Source: Gorsachius magnificus (Eukaryota > Chordata > Aves > Pelecaniformes > Ardeidae). From it: 64,000 bases of DNA. Positions 1 to 13,500 of the stretch are shown here, piece after piece (position 1 is the stretch's first letter; each line of letters starts with the position of its first letter). Both the position numbers and the translations under genes were made by a program. The DNA is taken from the NCBI GenBank assembly GCA_034008185.1, contig CM067081.1, positions 82,170,765 through 82,234,764 on the forward strand, in the 5' to 3' direction. The notes below the pieces were generated by a model. That model saw only the letters and a list, made by a program, of their open reading frames with translations, made no database searches and had not been told where the DNA came from.

Positions 1-2420
1 TTTTCAGTAAAAAGTATATAATCAGCTTTTTTTTTTAAAGCCAGTTTTAAATGTGAAAGGTTTGGTTAGCAAACTCATGAATTCCTTGCATGTATTCTTA
101 GAAAGTGAAACAGAACATGGCCGGTGTTGCCCTAGATTGATTTTATGACTTTGTGATTATTTTTATTCATATCGCTGGCTTAGACTTATCACACGTGGAA
201 CAATCAGTCAGCTGGGCAAATATCAGCATTTCCAGCTAAAGCGGAATAAAACCATTTGCTGGATGTTCCAATCTTTCTGCAGCAAGTCAATAATAGGTAT
301 TTAAATTGTTGTTCAGACTTCAAAGCTAAGATGAATGAGGACATTCTCATTTCTTTCCCACTGCTATGCTTTCAGGCTGTGCCTTTTAAATAAGACCTGG
401 CATGTGCACAGAATTGCACAGAATAATTTATACTTCAAAGCTACAGATCTTATTTTCAGAGCAACACGCCAGCCATCTCCATACAATATGTTACATTGAT
501 TTGGGCTGTTCGTCTTAATTGCAGCAATTGAAAAGCATCCGCGGCAGTCTGTTATGCGGCTTGAATACCTTCTTCATCACTGCATCCAGACAACACGGCA
601 CTTGTTGGCACTAACCTCTCAGCGTACCGGGGCAGATCGATGGTACCGTGGGCTCCTGCTCGGGAACCTGTCCCATGCACGTCACCAACCATCCCTGTCG
701 CCTTCCAGAAACCAGGGCAAGTCTGGGGCTTGCGATCAAACTCACATACGCTCATGGTCATTTTCTTGGCGTCCATCACTTTTGTCAGTGTCATTTCCCA
801 AATGCAAATAATATTGGTCTTTAGCTCAAGTCTATTGACATCTGATTAAATTTTGTGGGAAGCCAGAGAGAGAAGAGGCAGAGTACAAGTGAGGGGTTTG
901 ATGTGGCAATGTTCTGTAAAAACGATATGGATGCCTTTATTCAACTAATAGGCTCTTTGCTAGATATATTATTGGATATATGATTTATTTATTGTTTGCT
1001 GCTCTGCCCAAGCTGAAATTTTTGAAGGGATTTATTCTGTATAATTAGAAGGGTGAGGGGTGGATATTTTTTACTTAAAACAGGGGTGTGGCTTCTTAAA
1101 TACCTGAGAAAATATTTGCATTTGTAAAACAGGACAAACATGAGAGCATAAATCAACAACAGCCCTTCAAGTACATTGTCAAGGACATAGACCTTAAGAA
1201 GGCCTTTTAGCTTGTCTAACCTAGGCCACACCTGGAGAAAGGTTACATCATTTCCCTCTTAAGCAATGCAAAAAAATAAGAATTATTAATTTGTGTTTCT
1301 GAAATGTGTAATGAAAACAAGACACCTGCGCGTCCTATATTCATTCCACAATGTTCTTTGCTGTTTTCACCATGCCAATTCCAACAGTAATTACCAACAC
1401 CTCCTCTCCTCTGGGCCCACCTGCAATAAAGCACCAGGATCCTCTCTTCAATAGCGAGCAGGACCGTGCTTCTCTACCGCCAAGAGATTAATAGTGCTGC
1501 TGAAGCAGAAGCTGGTGCTTCGGAGGGACCTGCGGCTCTGGCGTGCTGCTCGAGCCTTCGCCCCGCGGGTATTATCCCATGGCCACAACGGAGAGGTGCA
1601 GGGCTCAGCTCACATCTGCAAATTCATTTTCAATGTAAGCACCAAGCAGGCCTGTTATGAAGAGAACACAGGAATTCATCACGCCCAAACATTGCTTCCA
1701 GATCTCTGGCGTAAGGTGACTTACCCTGACTGAAAGGGGGGAACGAGCTAGGGAGCTGAAGAGATGAGTGGGACAAAATCCCTTGGTGTAATTGATGGCT
1801 GTTTTCGCCTGACCTGCATGTGGTGACTCTGAGCTTGTGACTCACTACATTAAATTACATTTCCAAACTGCCCCAGCAGAGCAGAGAAGAGCAAAAACAT
1901 AACTCAGAAACTAAAAGCTCTGGCCTTCAGCAGCAGGTGGACACTGTAAGGGACCAGGAGAGGAACAACAGCCATGGAGGTATCTTAACTTCCACTAACT
2001 CTACACTTCATTTAGCTAACAGTATATCCCTTACCAAAGGCTTTGAATTTCTGACTTTTAAATAAAAAGACTGGCAAAAAACATTCAGAATTGTAGAGGC
2101 AACAGATTCTTAAATAAAGATTCTTCAGCTCTTCACTTCTATCAGTTATCCATCCATATATCCTCAGCTGGGTTCTGTCATGTTGGTATTAAGAGCATAT
2201 CCCAAAAAATCAGGACAGAAATAACAACACTCTTATTATGTCAGGCAATAGCAACAGAGGCAATTTAAAAAGCATATCTAGACAATAACTATATGCTATT
2301 ATTTTTCAGCTGATTAGTAAATTCGGATGTTTGTTGTGCTTTCTTGTGACATAGAGTAAGTGTAAATCGATACTCAGCTTCCAAACAAGTGAGGTCAGTG
2401 GGCATCCTAAATTCTGCTCA

Positions 2421-2454
2421 AAAACTCTTGCCTGGCCTCTGTGGCAAGAGTTTT
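2421..2454. repeat. Perfect 12-bp inverted repeat (hairpin)
   Basis: The left arm (2421-2432, AAAACTCTTGCC) is exactly complementary to the right arm (2443-2454), with a 10-base loop between them. The stem is too short for a canonical microRNA precursor, and no extended pairing is evident outside it. It could be a chance palindrome or the relic of a small inverted element. No function is assigned. Confidence 0.85.
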
Positions 2455-5400
2455 ACTACCATGACCTATTACTGAAACACGGGGTTACTTTTTATGTCAA
2501 TGCAGTGGCAAAAATGGAGATTGCTCCCACATTTTCTGTGGGACAGACATAGGATATTTTAAATTCTTTTTTGTAGTGTCTTCCAAAACTCCATGGAAAA
2601 TGTACAGCTTAAATCTTTCATTTCTGGACCAGCTAAGCAATTTTTAGTATCTTATACAATCTTTAGTATCTTTTTTGTTCACTCTTAAATTACACAGTTA
2701 TAACAGGACAGACTCTGAATGAGAAGACAGAAGTGACAAATCCTCCGTTCCCAACTGCAAATACCCACCTACAGAAGAAGGTCCAGGCATGACTTCCTTC
2801 CCCTCACTGTGTTTTTTCACAGCTAATTGCAAAAACAAGGAGCTTTTAACCTCGAGTTTAGTTACAACCATGTCAGCCTGTCCCAGTCACTACATTTACA
2901 GGCACGCTAATACTATGCCCTTTCGCTAAATGCTTCTGTTGTCACTTTTAAACATTTCCTTCAGATGTGAAGAGATTGGTCTTCTTTTTTATTATTCAAA
3001 TTACTTTATTTTCTTAACTGCTCTTCACAGATGCCATTTTTTTTTTTCTGTAGTATAAAGGAAACTAATGCGCATCAACCTATTGCGGTTAAAACCGCAG
3101 TTACACTCACTTTTTTGTTCTTGCTGAAAGCATTATCAGTCAACTTGCTTACATATAGGCCATGATTTATCTGTAAAAATAGCCCTGAGAATTTATCAGT
3201 AACAGGGGCTACATACACATGTGCGTATAGATATGACATCAACCTTCAAATCCCTCTCTTCCTGCAATCCCTCTGTTTTGATCCTCCACGTAGTTGCTGT
3301 ACAGAGGAAGAGCTCAAGAAAGACATTTGGTGCGCACAAAGTCAGGGATATTCCCTTCAAAAATGCTGTAGTCCAAGTGAATGACATAGTCTGAAGCAAT
3401 ACAAACATGTTTTCTGCCAGATCCTCATTTTAGTATGAGGTTGGTGGAATGGAATAAATATAATTTAAGACACTCATTCATAAATATTTGTTTCATAAAA
3501 GCACTCTTTTGGTAAGGAAAAATCTTTCTGAATGAAAGAAAGGTAACATGTTAACAAAATAAAGCCCTGCTTCATTCCGGAAACAGGGTCAACCCCACGC
3601 TGGCTTTTTGTGTATGGAGGTATTTGTGGCTAAGATACTATGATAAGCCTTGCACATCTTCAGTTATCTTACACTGTAATATCCCAAAGCCTTTCACCAA
3701 CAAATAGCTGACACACGTTGAAGATAGGTAAACATGAATACTTTCATTACAGACTCGTGCACAGGGAAGTTAAATGGGGTTCTTGGCCACAAAGCTCTTT
3801 GTGGCATAGTTGGAAAGAAAACCCCCAGTAATTCTTGGTTTACCACCAGTCCAATGTTCCCCTGAGGCCATTACATTTCAGTGCCTAAATTATTATTTCT
3901 CATTCTGCGTTCCTGATATTATCTTGATGTTCTTGGCATATGTTAATAACCCCCACAGGGCAGATGGTAAACTGTTCTGATGGTCTCAAACTAATAAAAG
4001 AAAGGTTCTTACCAGGCGTAGAGGAGATTCCTCAGAAACGCATTAACAGTTACAGTAATTCACTCAATTTTCCGTGGATTTGTATTTGCTACATCATCAG
4101 CCTTGTTCATTGCATATTAACAAATTAAACCCAGTAAATGGCAATTTTCCCTCGATTACTGTCCAGTTTGACATGCATTAGTTCAAAGATACATACTGTG
4201 GGATGCAGCGCAGTAATGTATCTGTTGGGTTCAGGGGATGTGTCCAGCTCTGGAGCAACCTCCACCCTCCCTATTTTTATCACAGAGGCAAAATACTGAC
4301 CTAAACATGTCCTTGTATTTCAGGCACCACTGTTCCCCTTACCAACCCAATCCTTCTTAGTATGGTCTCTTCTCCTCCCATCATAGACTTTGTCTAGTCC
4401 CAGAGAAAGGCACCAAGGTCCTTGGCTGCAATTTCTCACTCCTTGCTCCCACATCTGCCTCTGCCATGAAGGCAGCAGAAACAGAAAACCTCCCCAACCT
4501 GGACTGCTCTGCTGCTGACAGCAGTGATTCATCCAGGACTTCTCAGCAACCACGAGCTAACACCATTTCTGAGATGCGGTTTGAAATCACGATTACAAAA
4601 GAGGTGAATGCTACAGCTTATGCGGTTTTTAAACCTTCATAGCTGTTGTCATCTCAATGTACACTCCAAGTCAAAAGGCTCGGGTTATGCACGCAAATAT
4701 ATACGTACATAAATATGTATGTATTTAAACAATGAGGCAAACATTCTGCGAGGAGTATAACTGCACAGCCCAAGCCTTCAGCTAACAAAAGGCAATGGAT
4801 GTGAAATTTGTGTGTCTTGGTACACAAATGACAGTTTTCATAGGTTTACAGGGGTTTCTCACAGTGTAATCCTTACCACCTCGCCACATCATCTCATGAC
4901 TTCCCACAGTATCAACAGTCTTGAGGACACTGGGAAAGCAGAAATTATTATTAAAGTATAACAAAATTGTATTGGATAAACACGCATGGATTTATTTTAC
5001 CAATGCTGACATTAACCAAACATCTAGGTTTTAGGGCAGGTCAGTATGCAGTGAACGAGCAGAGAAGCCTCTGAGCTGTCAGGGTACCTTTGGACAAAGA
5101 CATGACAAACTCGATGTTGTTTAATTTCAAGCTTCCTACTAACACTGATGCTTCAAAGCTGGAGGCTCCTGAGTCAGGGGCCCCTGGAAAGGAGAAACAA
5201 AACAACCCCAGCAACTAGTCATCCAGCAAAGGCTCATAAAGCCACAGCCTTGATGACTGACAGCAAAAACAAAAAGTCTGGAGGAGCAGACAAGGGGGGC
5301 CTTGGAATCACAAACAACAAAGATAAATATTTCCTTTCACACACTTGCCAATTTTTGACGAAACAAATGAATGAGAAGCTGCCCTAGGATCTTGCTTCTG

Positions 5401-5519
5401 GATGCCAGTGCTTTCCACACTTTAGCACTTTTTGCTCTGACTTAACATACAATATGCACGGAAACAGATTTAGCAGTGCTTAAGAATAAAAGGAATGCAA
5501 TTTTTTTGTTGTTATTTAA

Positions 5520-5830
5520 AAAAGTTGATTTTGAAGGCAGCAGGCCCAACTCTAACATGAGTTAATGACAGTTTAAGTAGAAGTATATTTTTAATTGACT
5601 CAAACTATAATTAGGCAATTATAAGCAATCAAGTGAGAGCTGTTTAAAAGCTACTGGCCCAGCTGTTAGCTACCTCACCTCAGTCGGAAATCAGCACCCC
5701 CTCAGCTGGGGGATTTAAGCAAACTCATTTTATCCCAGCAAAGTGTAAGTGCTCACATCTTCAATTACTCAGCTGAGAAATCAGTAACTTCTGGGAGCAG
5801 GGCAGTAACTTCGTTACAGCTCCACATGGG
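5520..5830. promoter_or_regulatory. Candidate cis-regulatory stretch (E-box cluster)
   Basis: Three CAGCTG E-boxes lie within about 115 bases (5660-5665, 5703-5708 and 5770-5775). The last sits inside the 10-bp palindrome CTCAGCTGAG. Upstream is an AT-rich run with homeodomain-type AATTA/TAATT cores around 5591-5620. This texture is common in vertebrate conserved non-coding elements, but motif clustering alone is weak evidence. I cannot see conservation, so the assignment is tentative. Confidence 0.25.
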
Positions 5831-8534
5831 TCTGGAAAGGGTGTATCTGACTGTGCCCAGCAGGTTGAGCTGTTTTCTCCGAAGGTGACTGTCAGAGTTT
5901 CTAGTTCATATTGCTACTAATATTCCTCTCAGGGCTCCCAAGATAGCATGCGCTTAAAATGCTGTTCTTCCCTGAAAAATTATTTTAATTAAAATGGTAT
6001 TCAGGCGTCCCATATTCTTTGCTTCTTGCTAATTATCATAACACATTTATTCAGTTTCCAAGCTAATGGGTGCTTTTGCTAACCACTAGCTCCCAAATTA
6101 AACACGGGATCTGAAACGCCGGGCTTGTTTCTTCTCAAGTCATATTTCACTGCCGCTCCATCTTCTGGGATTGCATAGTCTCTGCAAGGAGAGTATCTTC
6201 CAACATCTCATTGTATAAAACTCAGAAGTGAGCCCTGCCGAGCGTGTCTGACAGTGCAGCACACATCCCGGTTGCTGTGCTAGGTCTGTGGATGCAAAGG
6301 CAGCAAGAACATGCTTTAGAGCTTAAAGTAGGCAAGATGTAATCACTAAGAAATCACCACCACTGAGCAGAAAACACAGAAAGCAGGGCTGTTAAGCATA
6401 ACTCAGACACAGCCACCTTCCCAAAGCAAGCAGTGCTTAAAGATGCAGTGAAAACCCGCTTCCAGAGCAGCAGATTTTGCACAGCAGTTTATCATGTGGC
6501 TTTCTTGTCCCATCAGCTCTCCTGCAAGGGTATCCAAATTCACACCAATTGCACAAACATGTTAACCGAATGGAAGTTGGATTTCTAACATGGTGCAGTC
6601 TTATAATTCTGAACACATACTGGGTCTTTCATACAAAGTTTTTGCTCAATACGCTTGCTTCTTCGGAAGCAGATTTGTATGAGTTACTTCACCATATACA
6701 TACTGTATTTGTTTGCTTCAGAAATGCAGGCTCACATGCTAAAGTTACACCAGCCAAGCCTATCAGCCAGCTTACAGTGAACTTCCCTTGGAAACTCTTA
6801 CTCAGAAGTCAAGAAGAAATAACTTAGCCCACTAGGAACAGCCAGTGGGCACACAGATTTTTTCCAGTCTTTCCAAAAGGCTACCTTGATGCGTACTTAG
6901 CCAACAACCAATACGGGGAATAAAACATTTCACACCTTGCAAATAATGCTGCTGTTCTCCCTGCTCAGGGACTACGAACTAGAGGAGCAGGTGCAGGGGT
7001 GCGCAGAGCAAAAGCCAGGGAGAGACTGGGTCCCGATGAAATCCATGTGCAGCGCTCCCACGCATAGAAATGAAAGACCCTGCACAAAGCAAAAGGATGT
7101 ACAGTAGACTTCTCAAAAGATCAGAGCATAACCATAGTTGTAAAAGATACTGTGCAAGTTTCAGGGTGACCATTTTGTTGCTGTGTATTGCTCTTCCAAG
7201 AAAAATAAAAGGTATACATGGATAAATACAGCTGCAAGCTAGTCCAGGAGCACCCTCAGCAACTCGTTCCCCAATGAGAAGTCCAAATAAGGTTCCTGCC
7301 ATTCCCTCTGTGGGTTTGCAGAGGGAGCTGGTCCCCAAAGGAAAGCTGCTACTCATCGGATCCTACTGATGGAGTGATCGGAGGGTGCCGGGACAGGGGA
7401 CATGTAGGCAGGAGGGGACAGAATAAGGATGCTGAGGAGAAGGGGGTCACAGGAACCAGCACTTGCATGTTCCCAGAGGACATGACTCTTCAAGAAAAGT
7501 GATGGCTTTATCACTAGCAAATTAAAATAGCTCTTTGCTTTCTAAATGTTTCAGTTAATCTATGTCTGACATTTCTATAGCGCTAACACGGTCATATTTG
7601 CCTCAAAAACACTGTGCGCTCAATCCTCAGAATAAAACTTACTGGAGACATTGATACAGAGCACAGACACACAAATGCTTCAAATTATAATCAGAAAGAT
7701 ACTACCTGGGGCCGGACCTGTGCACCCAGTTTCTGGACGGATGCGACTGTCTCTAGCAGTTAGAGGTTAATGCATTCATACCAGGTGTGTCAAAAATACC
7801 CTTTCTAAAACGGTGTAGTCCAGTAAAAACAGACCAAGTGGGGACTCATCAAGTCCTACCGTTAACCTAACCCTGCCATTAAGATGCATGGAAGTATCTG
7901 GAGTCACCTCTATATGAAGCCTATTGCTTTGACCAAAGCAAAAAAAAAATTTCTCTAAAAATTTGTAATAGGTTTCAGACTTCTGGTATTTCCTCAAAAC
8001 AAACAAAGATACACATTCTACTATAAAATAACGTGCAGCTTTACAATCATTGCTGCTTTAAGCACACTGGTATAAAATGGGTCATTTCCTGATTAATAAA
8101 AGCTGTATTAAAATATCATGATGGATTTGGGTGTAGTGCATTTAAGACTAAGAGTCAGAAACATTTTCAATGTATCTGTTTTTATTTTAATTTTTTTTCT
8201 ACATAATTTAATTCCTTAGCAGGTTTTAACCTAGGAAAACTCTCTGTTTTGCCTTTCGCCCCTTTGAGATAAAGTCTCAATCCTGCTGCATGAGATATCC
8301 CTACCAATCAGACTACAGTTTTTCACCTATTAACATAAGTAAAATGTACGAGCCAGTCTTAAAAAAAAAATTAAGCAGCATTTGATTCCCTAATCCCACT
8401 AAAGTAAGAGACATTACAAACACTCCAGTGATGGTTTATGATGCTATTGCTTGAGCCAGAAACCCTTACGATAAATGATGTTTAGTTTCAGGTGTCATGG
8501 TAGGCAAGGATATCAACGCTTTGGTATCCCTAGT

Positions 8535-8645
8535 TTGGGATAATGGCTTCATTTCCTCTTCTGTAAAACAAGGTAAATAATATCTGTACCTCATTAAGGT
8601 ACTATTAGGCCTAATATTTTAAAGAATATTTAATCAGTATTGCTA
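8535..8645 (+). mobile_element. MIR SINE remnant (probable)
   Basis: The segment follows the MIR core and its downstream part in sense orientation. It has a variant of the 'cctcatttcctcttctgtaa' block, then an A/G-rich aataatat stretch, then 'ctgtacctcat' and a degenerate tail rich in aaag/aatatt. MIR is an ancient tRNA-derived SINE that survives in birds as scattered, highly diverged fragments. The tRNA-like head is not recognisable here, so the copy is partial. Boundaries are approximate. Chance similarity is possible but the ordered match over about 70 bases makes it less likely. Confidence 0.55.
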
Positions 8646-9293
8646 GGTCTGTTAAAATTATGCATACATAATTACAAATAGGGAGCCATTAAGTCACTGA
8701 ATTTTTACTGTTTAAGTGGCTTTTCGTGATGATTTTGGCTATCCTTCTTTCAGCCTCACATTATCAAGAAAATACTGCCCTTCACTCCATGAGCTGCTGG
8801 GGTGGGAAGATATGAAGACCAGAGCTGGAGACATAAGACACCCACACAAGGAGACAAAAGCCAGTGAGTAAATCAGCAGTGTTACTGATGACTCATGGAG
8901 GTGGGGTAGGATGGAGATCCAAAAGCCCACAATGCCTGTCAGCTCCTTCACGGTACAAATGTCACATCCAAAACCAGAGAATGGTCACAACCATTAAGGT
9001 CCCAGAAAGGTGACCTGCATCCCTTGACGCTTGTGATCCTGGCTGGATCACGTGGACTTGATGACTGAATGCCAGACAAACCACTTGGAGACATAGTCTT
9101 GGTGTTCTGTGTACATGGGTATGAGAGAGTAGGTGAAAGCATGTGAAACTGGTTTTGTTTTAAAATAAAACTACCTTCCCCTTCCTTACAGCTCTGCTGT
9201 GTTAGATAGGTTTTGTTTCTGAAATGTTGCATCATCTGCTATGCTATGGCCTTGATTTTGCTGAGCATCATCCAGGTGCTATCATCATACAGA

Positions 9294-9327
9294 TATGAAG
9301 TAAATGTGTGTATGAAGTAAATGTGTG
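9294..9327. repeat. Perfect 17-bp tandem duplication
   Basis: The unit TATGAAGTAAATGTGTG occurs at 9294-9310 and is repeated immediately at 9311-9327 with no mismatch. Perfect identity suggests a fairly recent replication-slippage event. No larger array is present. Confidence 0.95.
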
Positions 9328-10564
9328 ACTGTTTTAGAAGCAAAAGGAAAGGGATTTTTAGTTTTGTGTATTATGAATAAGCCCTCCAGATACCATGTGG
9401 TGTACAAGGGAACCTAATCCTTTTTTGTGGAAGAAGAATCCATTTCATGTCATGTTTCACGTGTTGTAGCAGCAACTGGAGAAATGCAAGAAGGTCCACT
9501 AATGCACCGCTACCTGTGCTGCCAGCAGTACAGCCAGGCTCGTGTGCTCTGAGCAACTCCGGTTGTGCACCCCCATAAACACAACCATCAACTTCTGTAA
9601 ATATAACAGCAATGAAATGATGGCACTGAATACAGAAAACAGGAAAACACTGAAGTGGCATTTACAAGTTGGAAATGAATGCTGATGCAGAAAGGTGAAC
9701 AATGAGAAACCTAAGGTGCAATGTATAATCAAAGCTTGAGCTTGACTGTTCTAAGGGTTGCACACCACTGTGCTGACACAAATGCAGCATCAAGAGTTTG
9801 CATCCTTCACACCAGCTGTGTGCACCAGCATGGCAAAAGAATCGTGCTGTCCTACCTCAGTCATAATGCACCCTGACTATTATCACTGCTTGGCAATAAC
9901 ACAGCTGCACAGAGTGACAGCATCCCTCAGTGCTGGACACCTTACTGCAGACAGGCTGGTATTTTGAGGCGCACAGGACTGTTAATAGGCAAGTTAAGAC
10001 CTGTACAGCTGAGGAATGGAAGGGAAAGTCTGGCACAGGAGCAGTAGAGGGAGGGCTTGTGAGAATGGCAGGTGGTGGTGGCATCTTGGCTAGCCCATCA
10101 CCAAGGTCGTTGCACACCTTCAGGACACTCACGTCTCAGGCAGGACTCCCAGATCTAGAGACAAAGGACAGCGAGTAGATCCTGGCAGCTCAAGGGAGAA
10201 GGAGGAGAGTAATCCCTGACAGAAACCAGCACATGGTCACCAAGCTATGAAGAACCCAGGAGGTGATCTATCTGTCATGGCAAGAAAACCAGACCAGACC
10301 ACCTGGATGCACACTTCTTCATGTCTGAACACAAGACAGACTACTGGGACACATGCACATGAGTATGAGAGGGAGAAAAAGTGAAACTGGATTCATTTTA
10401 AAACAAATGAAATCCCTAAGGCATTGCATTGAGCTCTGCTACACTGTTGGTGCAATGCTGCAGCGCTATTTCCTACAGAGTTGCTTTGAGGTCAAGTATC
10501 ATATAACATCTTGTTGTCTGTTACCGATAGACTAGCAATAGCTGTATATGCCTGCATTTCCTTT

Positions 10565-10593
10565 GGGGTTTGGGGTTTTTTTGGGGGGAGGGG
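10565..10593 (+). other. G-quadruplex-capable G-rich tract
   Basis: Four G runs lie in order on the plus strand: GGGG (10565-10568), GGGG (10572-10575), GGGGGG (10583-10588) and GGGG (10590-10593). They are separated by loops of 3, 7 and 1 bases. This satisfies the usual four-run, loop-of-1-to-7 rule for intramolecular G-quadruplex formation. No adjacent gene start is visible, so a regulatory role is not inferred. Confidence 0.75.
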
Positions 10594-13500
10594 TGACAGG
10601 CAGGGAGGTTGGCCAATTCACAAATATGTGAATTGGGAAGGAAAACACTGTGCCTAATTACCTAGACTCCACAGCCCACTTCCATACTAAGTCGTTAAGG
10701 CAAACAACAAAATAAGAAAACGGACTGGATGTGCAGCAGGCATGCCCAGCATTAACATAAAGACTAGCTAAAGAATTGGAAGCCATACCAATACAGTACC
10801 AACCATTAACACCCACCTGCCTGCTAAGGCCTCTAACACCACCATGGGGGGCTCTTGGTGCTGGCTGGTATCTGAAGTGCCTCGACTACTGGATAGAACA
10901 GACCTGATGTATGGTCTAATCCTTTGTTTCTCCTCACAGTAAAGCAGCTATGGACCCCCAAACCCTTCATCATCCTTCTTTAAGTCTCCCTCCCCTTCAA
11001 GCAGAAACTTTTGTATTTATCTTAAACCTACAGCTGTCAGAGCAGGAATTAAGAGTGACAGCTGCAATGACATTTCAGGCACCTATCTGCATGCAGAATA
11101 AGACTGTGCACTTTTTGTTGCTTTGTAAAACTGCAACAACAACTTTAGGGCATGCAAAGCATGCATGGTCCTTTCTAATTTCTTATTAAGCATTAATTAA
11201 TCACTCATATACCAGCGGCACTGAGTGCTGCTGAGCAGGACCCAGGTCATGATGTACAGGGTCCTACCCACTTCTGTTGTAACAGAATGTCTCTGCCTCT
11301 CCCACAGCAAATACATATATTTCTACAGCCAAATCATGCCAGTTATTTTATGAGAGCCATCACCAGCTTACAGTTATCAGAAGGGCTTAAAAGCACCAGA
11401 GAAAAATCAGAGAAATTCAGAGCAACTTAATAAAGTTGCTAGCTGTAAAACAGTTGTTACGGTTGCACAGCAAAGCTCAGTCTGGTTCATCAGATCCTCT
11501 CTGCCTTTGCTTAGAACAGAGGTGCATTTACAGCAACGTTCAAGGGAGCGTTTGGAGCAAAATCCTTCTTTGCTAATAGCCCGCTAATCACTAGGATTGC
11601 TACATCATATGTGAAATGGACAAAACACCCCTCCAGCAGTGGGGATGTCAGTGATGACTCTAAAATACTGAAGCTGAAGTCTTCGAAGCTATGGTATCCC
11701 CACTGTGTACACTTTGCTGCTGTTTCATTTACTTAACGTGTCAGAGGGGGTGATGAGTAAGAACACGATTCCTTTACAGCCCAGACGAAGAGGCAATAGT
11801 AAAGGTGATGATGCTGCTGGAAGTGCGTGTGAAGCCTGACTGATGACCGCTTTCGTAACAGACGGGGTACATCATTTGGTTTTACCTTGATAATGTAACT
11901 TGTCCAGTAACTTACCAGGTGGTGAAGTGTCCCAGGATGCTGAATAATTTCCAAGAACATCCTATTGAAAACAAGGTGCTTACCCAAAACGAGTCCACTT
12001 GTACGAAGCAACAACTGTGAAGAATGTTATTGCACAAGCCAGGACTTTCTGGGTATATGTGTATACCCCCCTGCTTAGTGCAGATGCAATAAATCCGGCA
12101 TTTCCTGAAAGCATCAGCCCCACTGGGTCTGTGGGGGCCTGCCCAGCAAGTTTTGGAGTGGTAAATTAAAAAATGAGGAAAGTCACCAGTACATGAAGTC
12201 ATCAGCAAACAGAGAAGCAGATACGTGGAGTTTATCTGCATTTACCCAGAAGTATGGCACTGAGACCAAGGCTCACAGGGAGCACTGGATTTAGCTGAAT
12301 CTGTTGCTGCACAATGACGTGGCAGTTCAGTTCAGGCTGTCAGACACTTGAAAGAGTTGTAGGAAAATCCACAACCATGACCCTGACAAAATTCCCAGTC
12401 AGGAAACAGTATACATCTAGAGAAAGCCAGAAGCAGAATGATCTTGAGCACAAATAGCGAAGTCAGAGCTGGGCCTTGCCCAGGACTGCAGGTAACCAGA
12501 AATACACGGAGAATCGAACTGTCAGAGTGATCAGTCAGGTGGCTTGAAGAGAAAATGACTGTTTTTCTTTCAACACCACTCCCCCCCCAAATAATCCTAA
12601 ATAGAGATTTTAAACAAAACTTATAAACTTCTCAATGTCCTCATCTTTTCATTCACACGCACAATTTTAATTTGAAAACATATAATTTACAGATGGTTCA
12701 TTAATTTGCAGTCCCAGATGAATTATAAAAAAGAAAAATAACTTTCCATTAACTTAAGCTACTTGAAAGGTATTTAATTTCATTTATGGTTGTTTAAGGC
12801 GCATTACTGTATATCGTTTCAACAGCGCCATTCACATCAATATAGATACGGATCTGCACAAGTAGCAGGTAACAGAGCTCATTAAGTGTTAATGTTTCAT
12901 TTTCTTCACTCAACAAAATCTTTCCTAATACAATAATTTTCATGTTATAGTTCTTAGAAAAATCTCAAGAATTAGAGGTGTGCATCAATTATAAGCATCC
13001 ATCTTATGAAAAAATCTGTCTCTGTCTTTTTCCACTTTAAAATGGCTGGAAATGTGACACATTCCACTGAATAGATGTTTCTGAGAAATAACAGGCTGTC
13101 ATGCCACCTCCCTGGATAGCTGTCACTCAGCATATCAAGCAGCCTGTCTTGTTCATAGCCTACCTACTGCACTGGATGGGTAGGAGGAAAAAGCAGGCTT
13201 CACCTCCACCAAGAATTGCAGCAGAATTGCATACATCTCCAGGGATAGTTTCAGTCCAACGTACAAGATTTCCCTGAGCAAAAGCTCTCTTTAACACGGT
13301 GGTCAGCACATATGCACACCTGTGCGCGCACAGAGATACTGTTCGGTACAGGGGAGAACGCGCAGTTGTCAGACCAAGCAAAATTCATTTGAAATTACCT
13401 GCGTGAGGTGTGGGGAAATGATGATAAAAATGGAAATCCAAGGGGATCATTTTTAGGATAAGAACAATATCAGAGCACATCATCTACTCAAAAGACTGGG

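Larger units (their letters stand above)
1..8534. other. Unique non-coding sequence, no gene recognised
   Basis: This stretch is moderately AT-rich single-copy sequence with no recognisable exon, RNA gene or young transposon. Open frames are all below about 126 codons, overlap one another on both strands and lack domain motifs; the longest are at 6477-6827 (+) and 6979-7356 (-). A perfect 12-bp hairpin at 2421-2454 and an E-box-rich stretch at 5520-5830 are listed separately. A short inverted repeat (TGCGGTT / AACCGCA, 3084-3099) is also visible. Part of a long intron or intergenic region is the best reading. Small exons cannot be excluded by eye. Confidence 0.7.
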
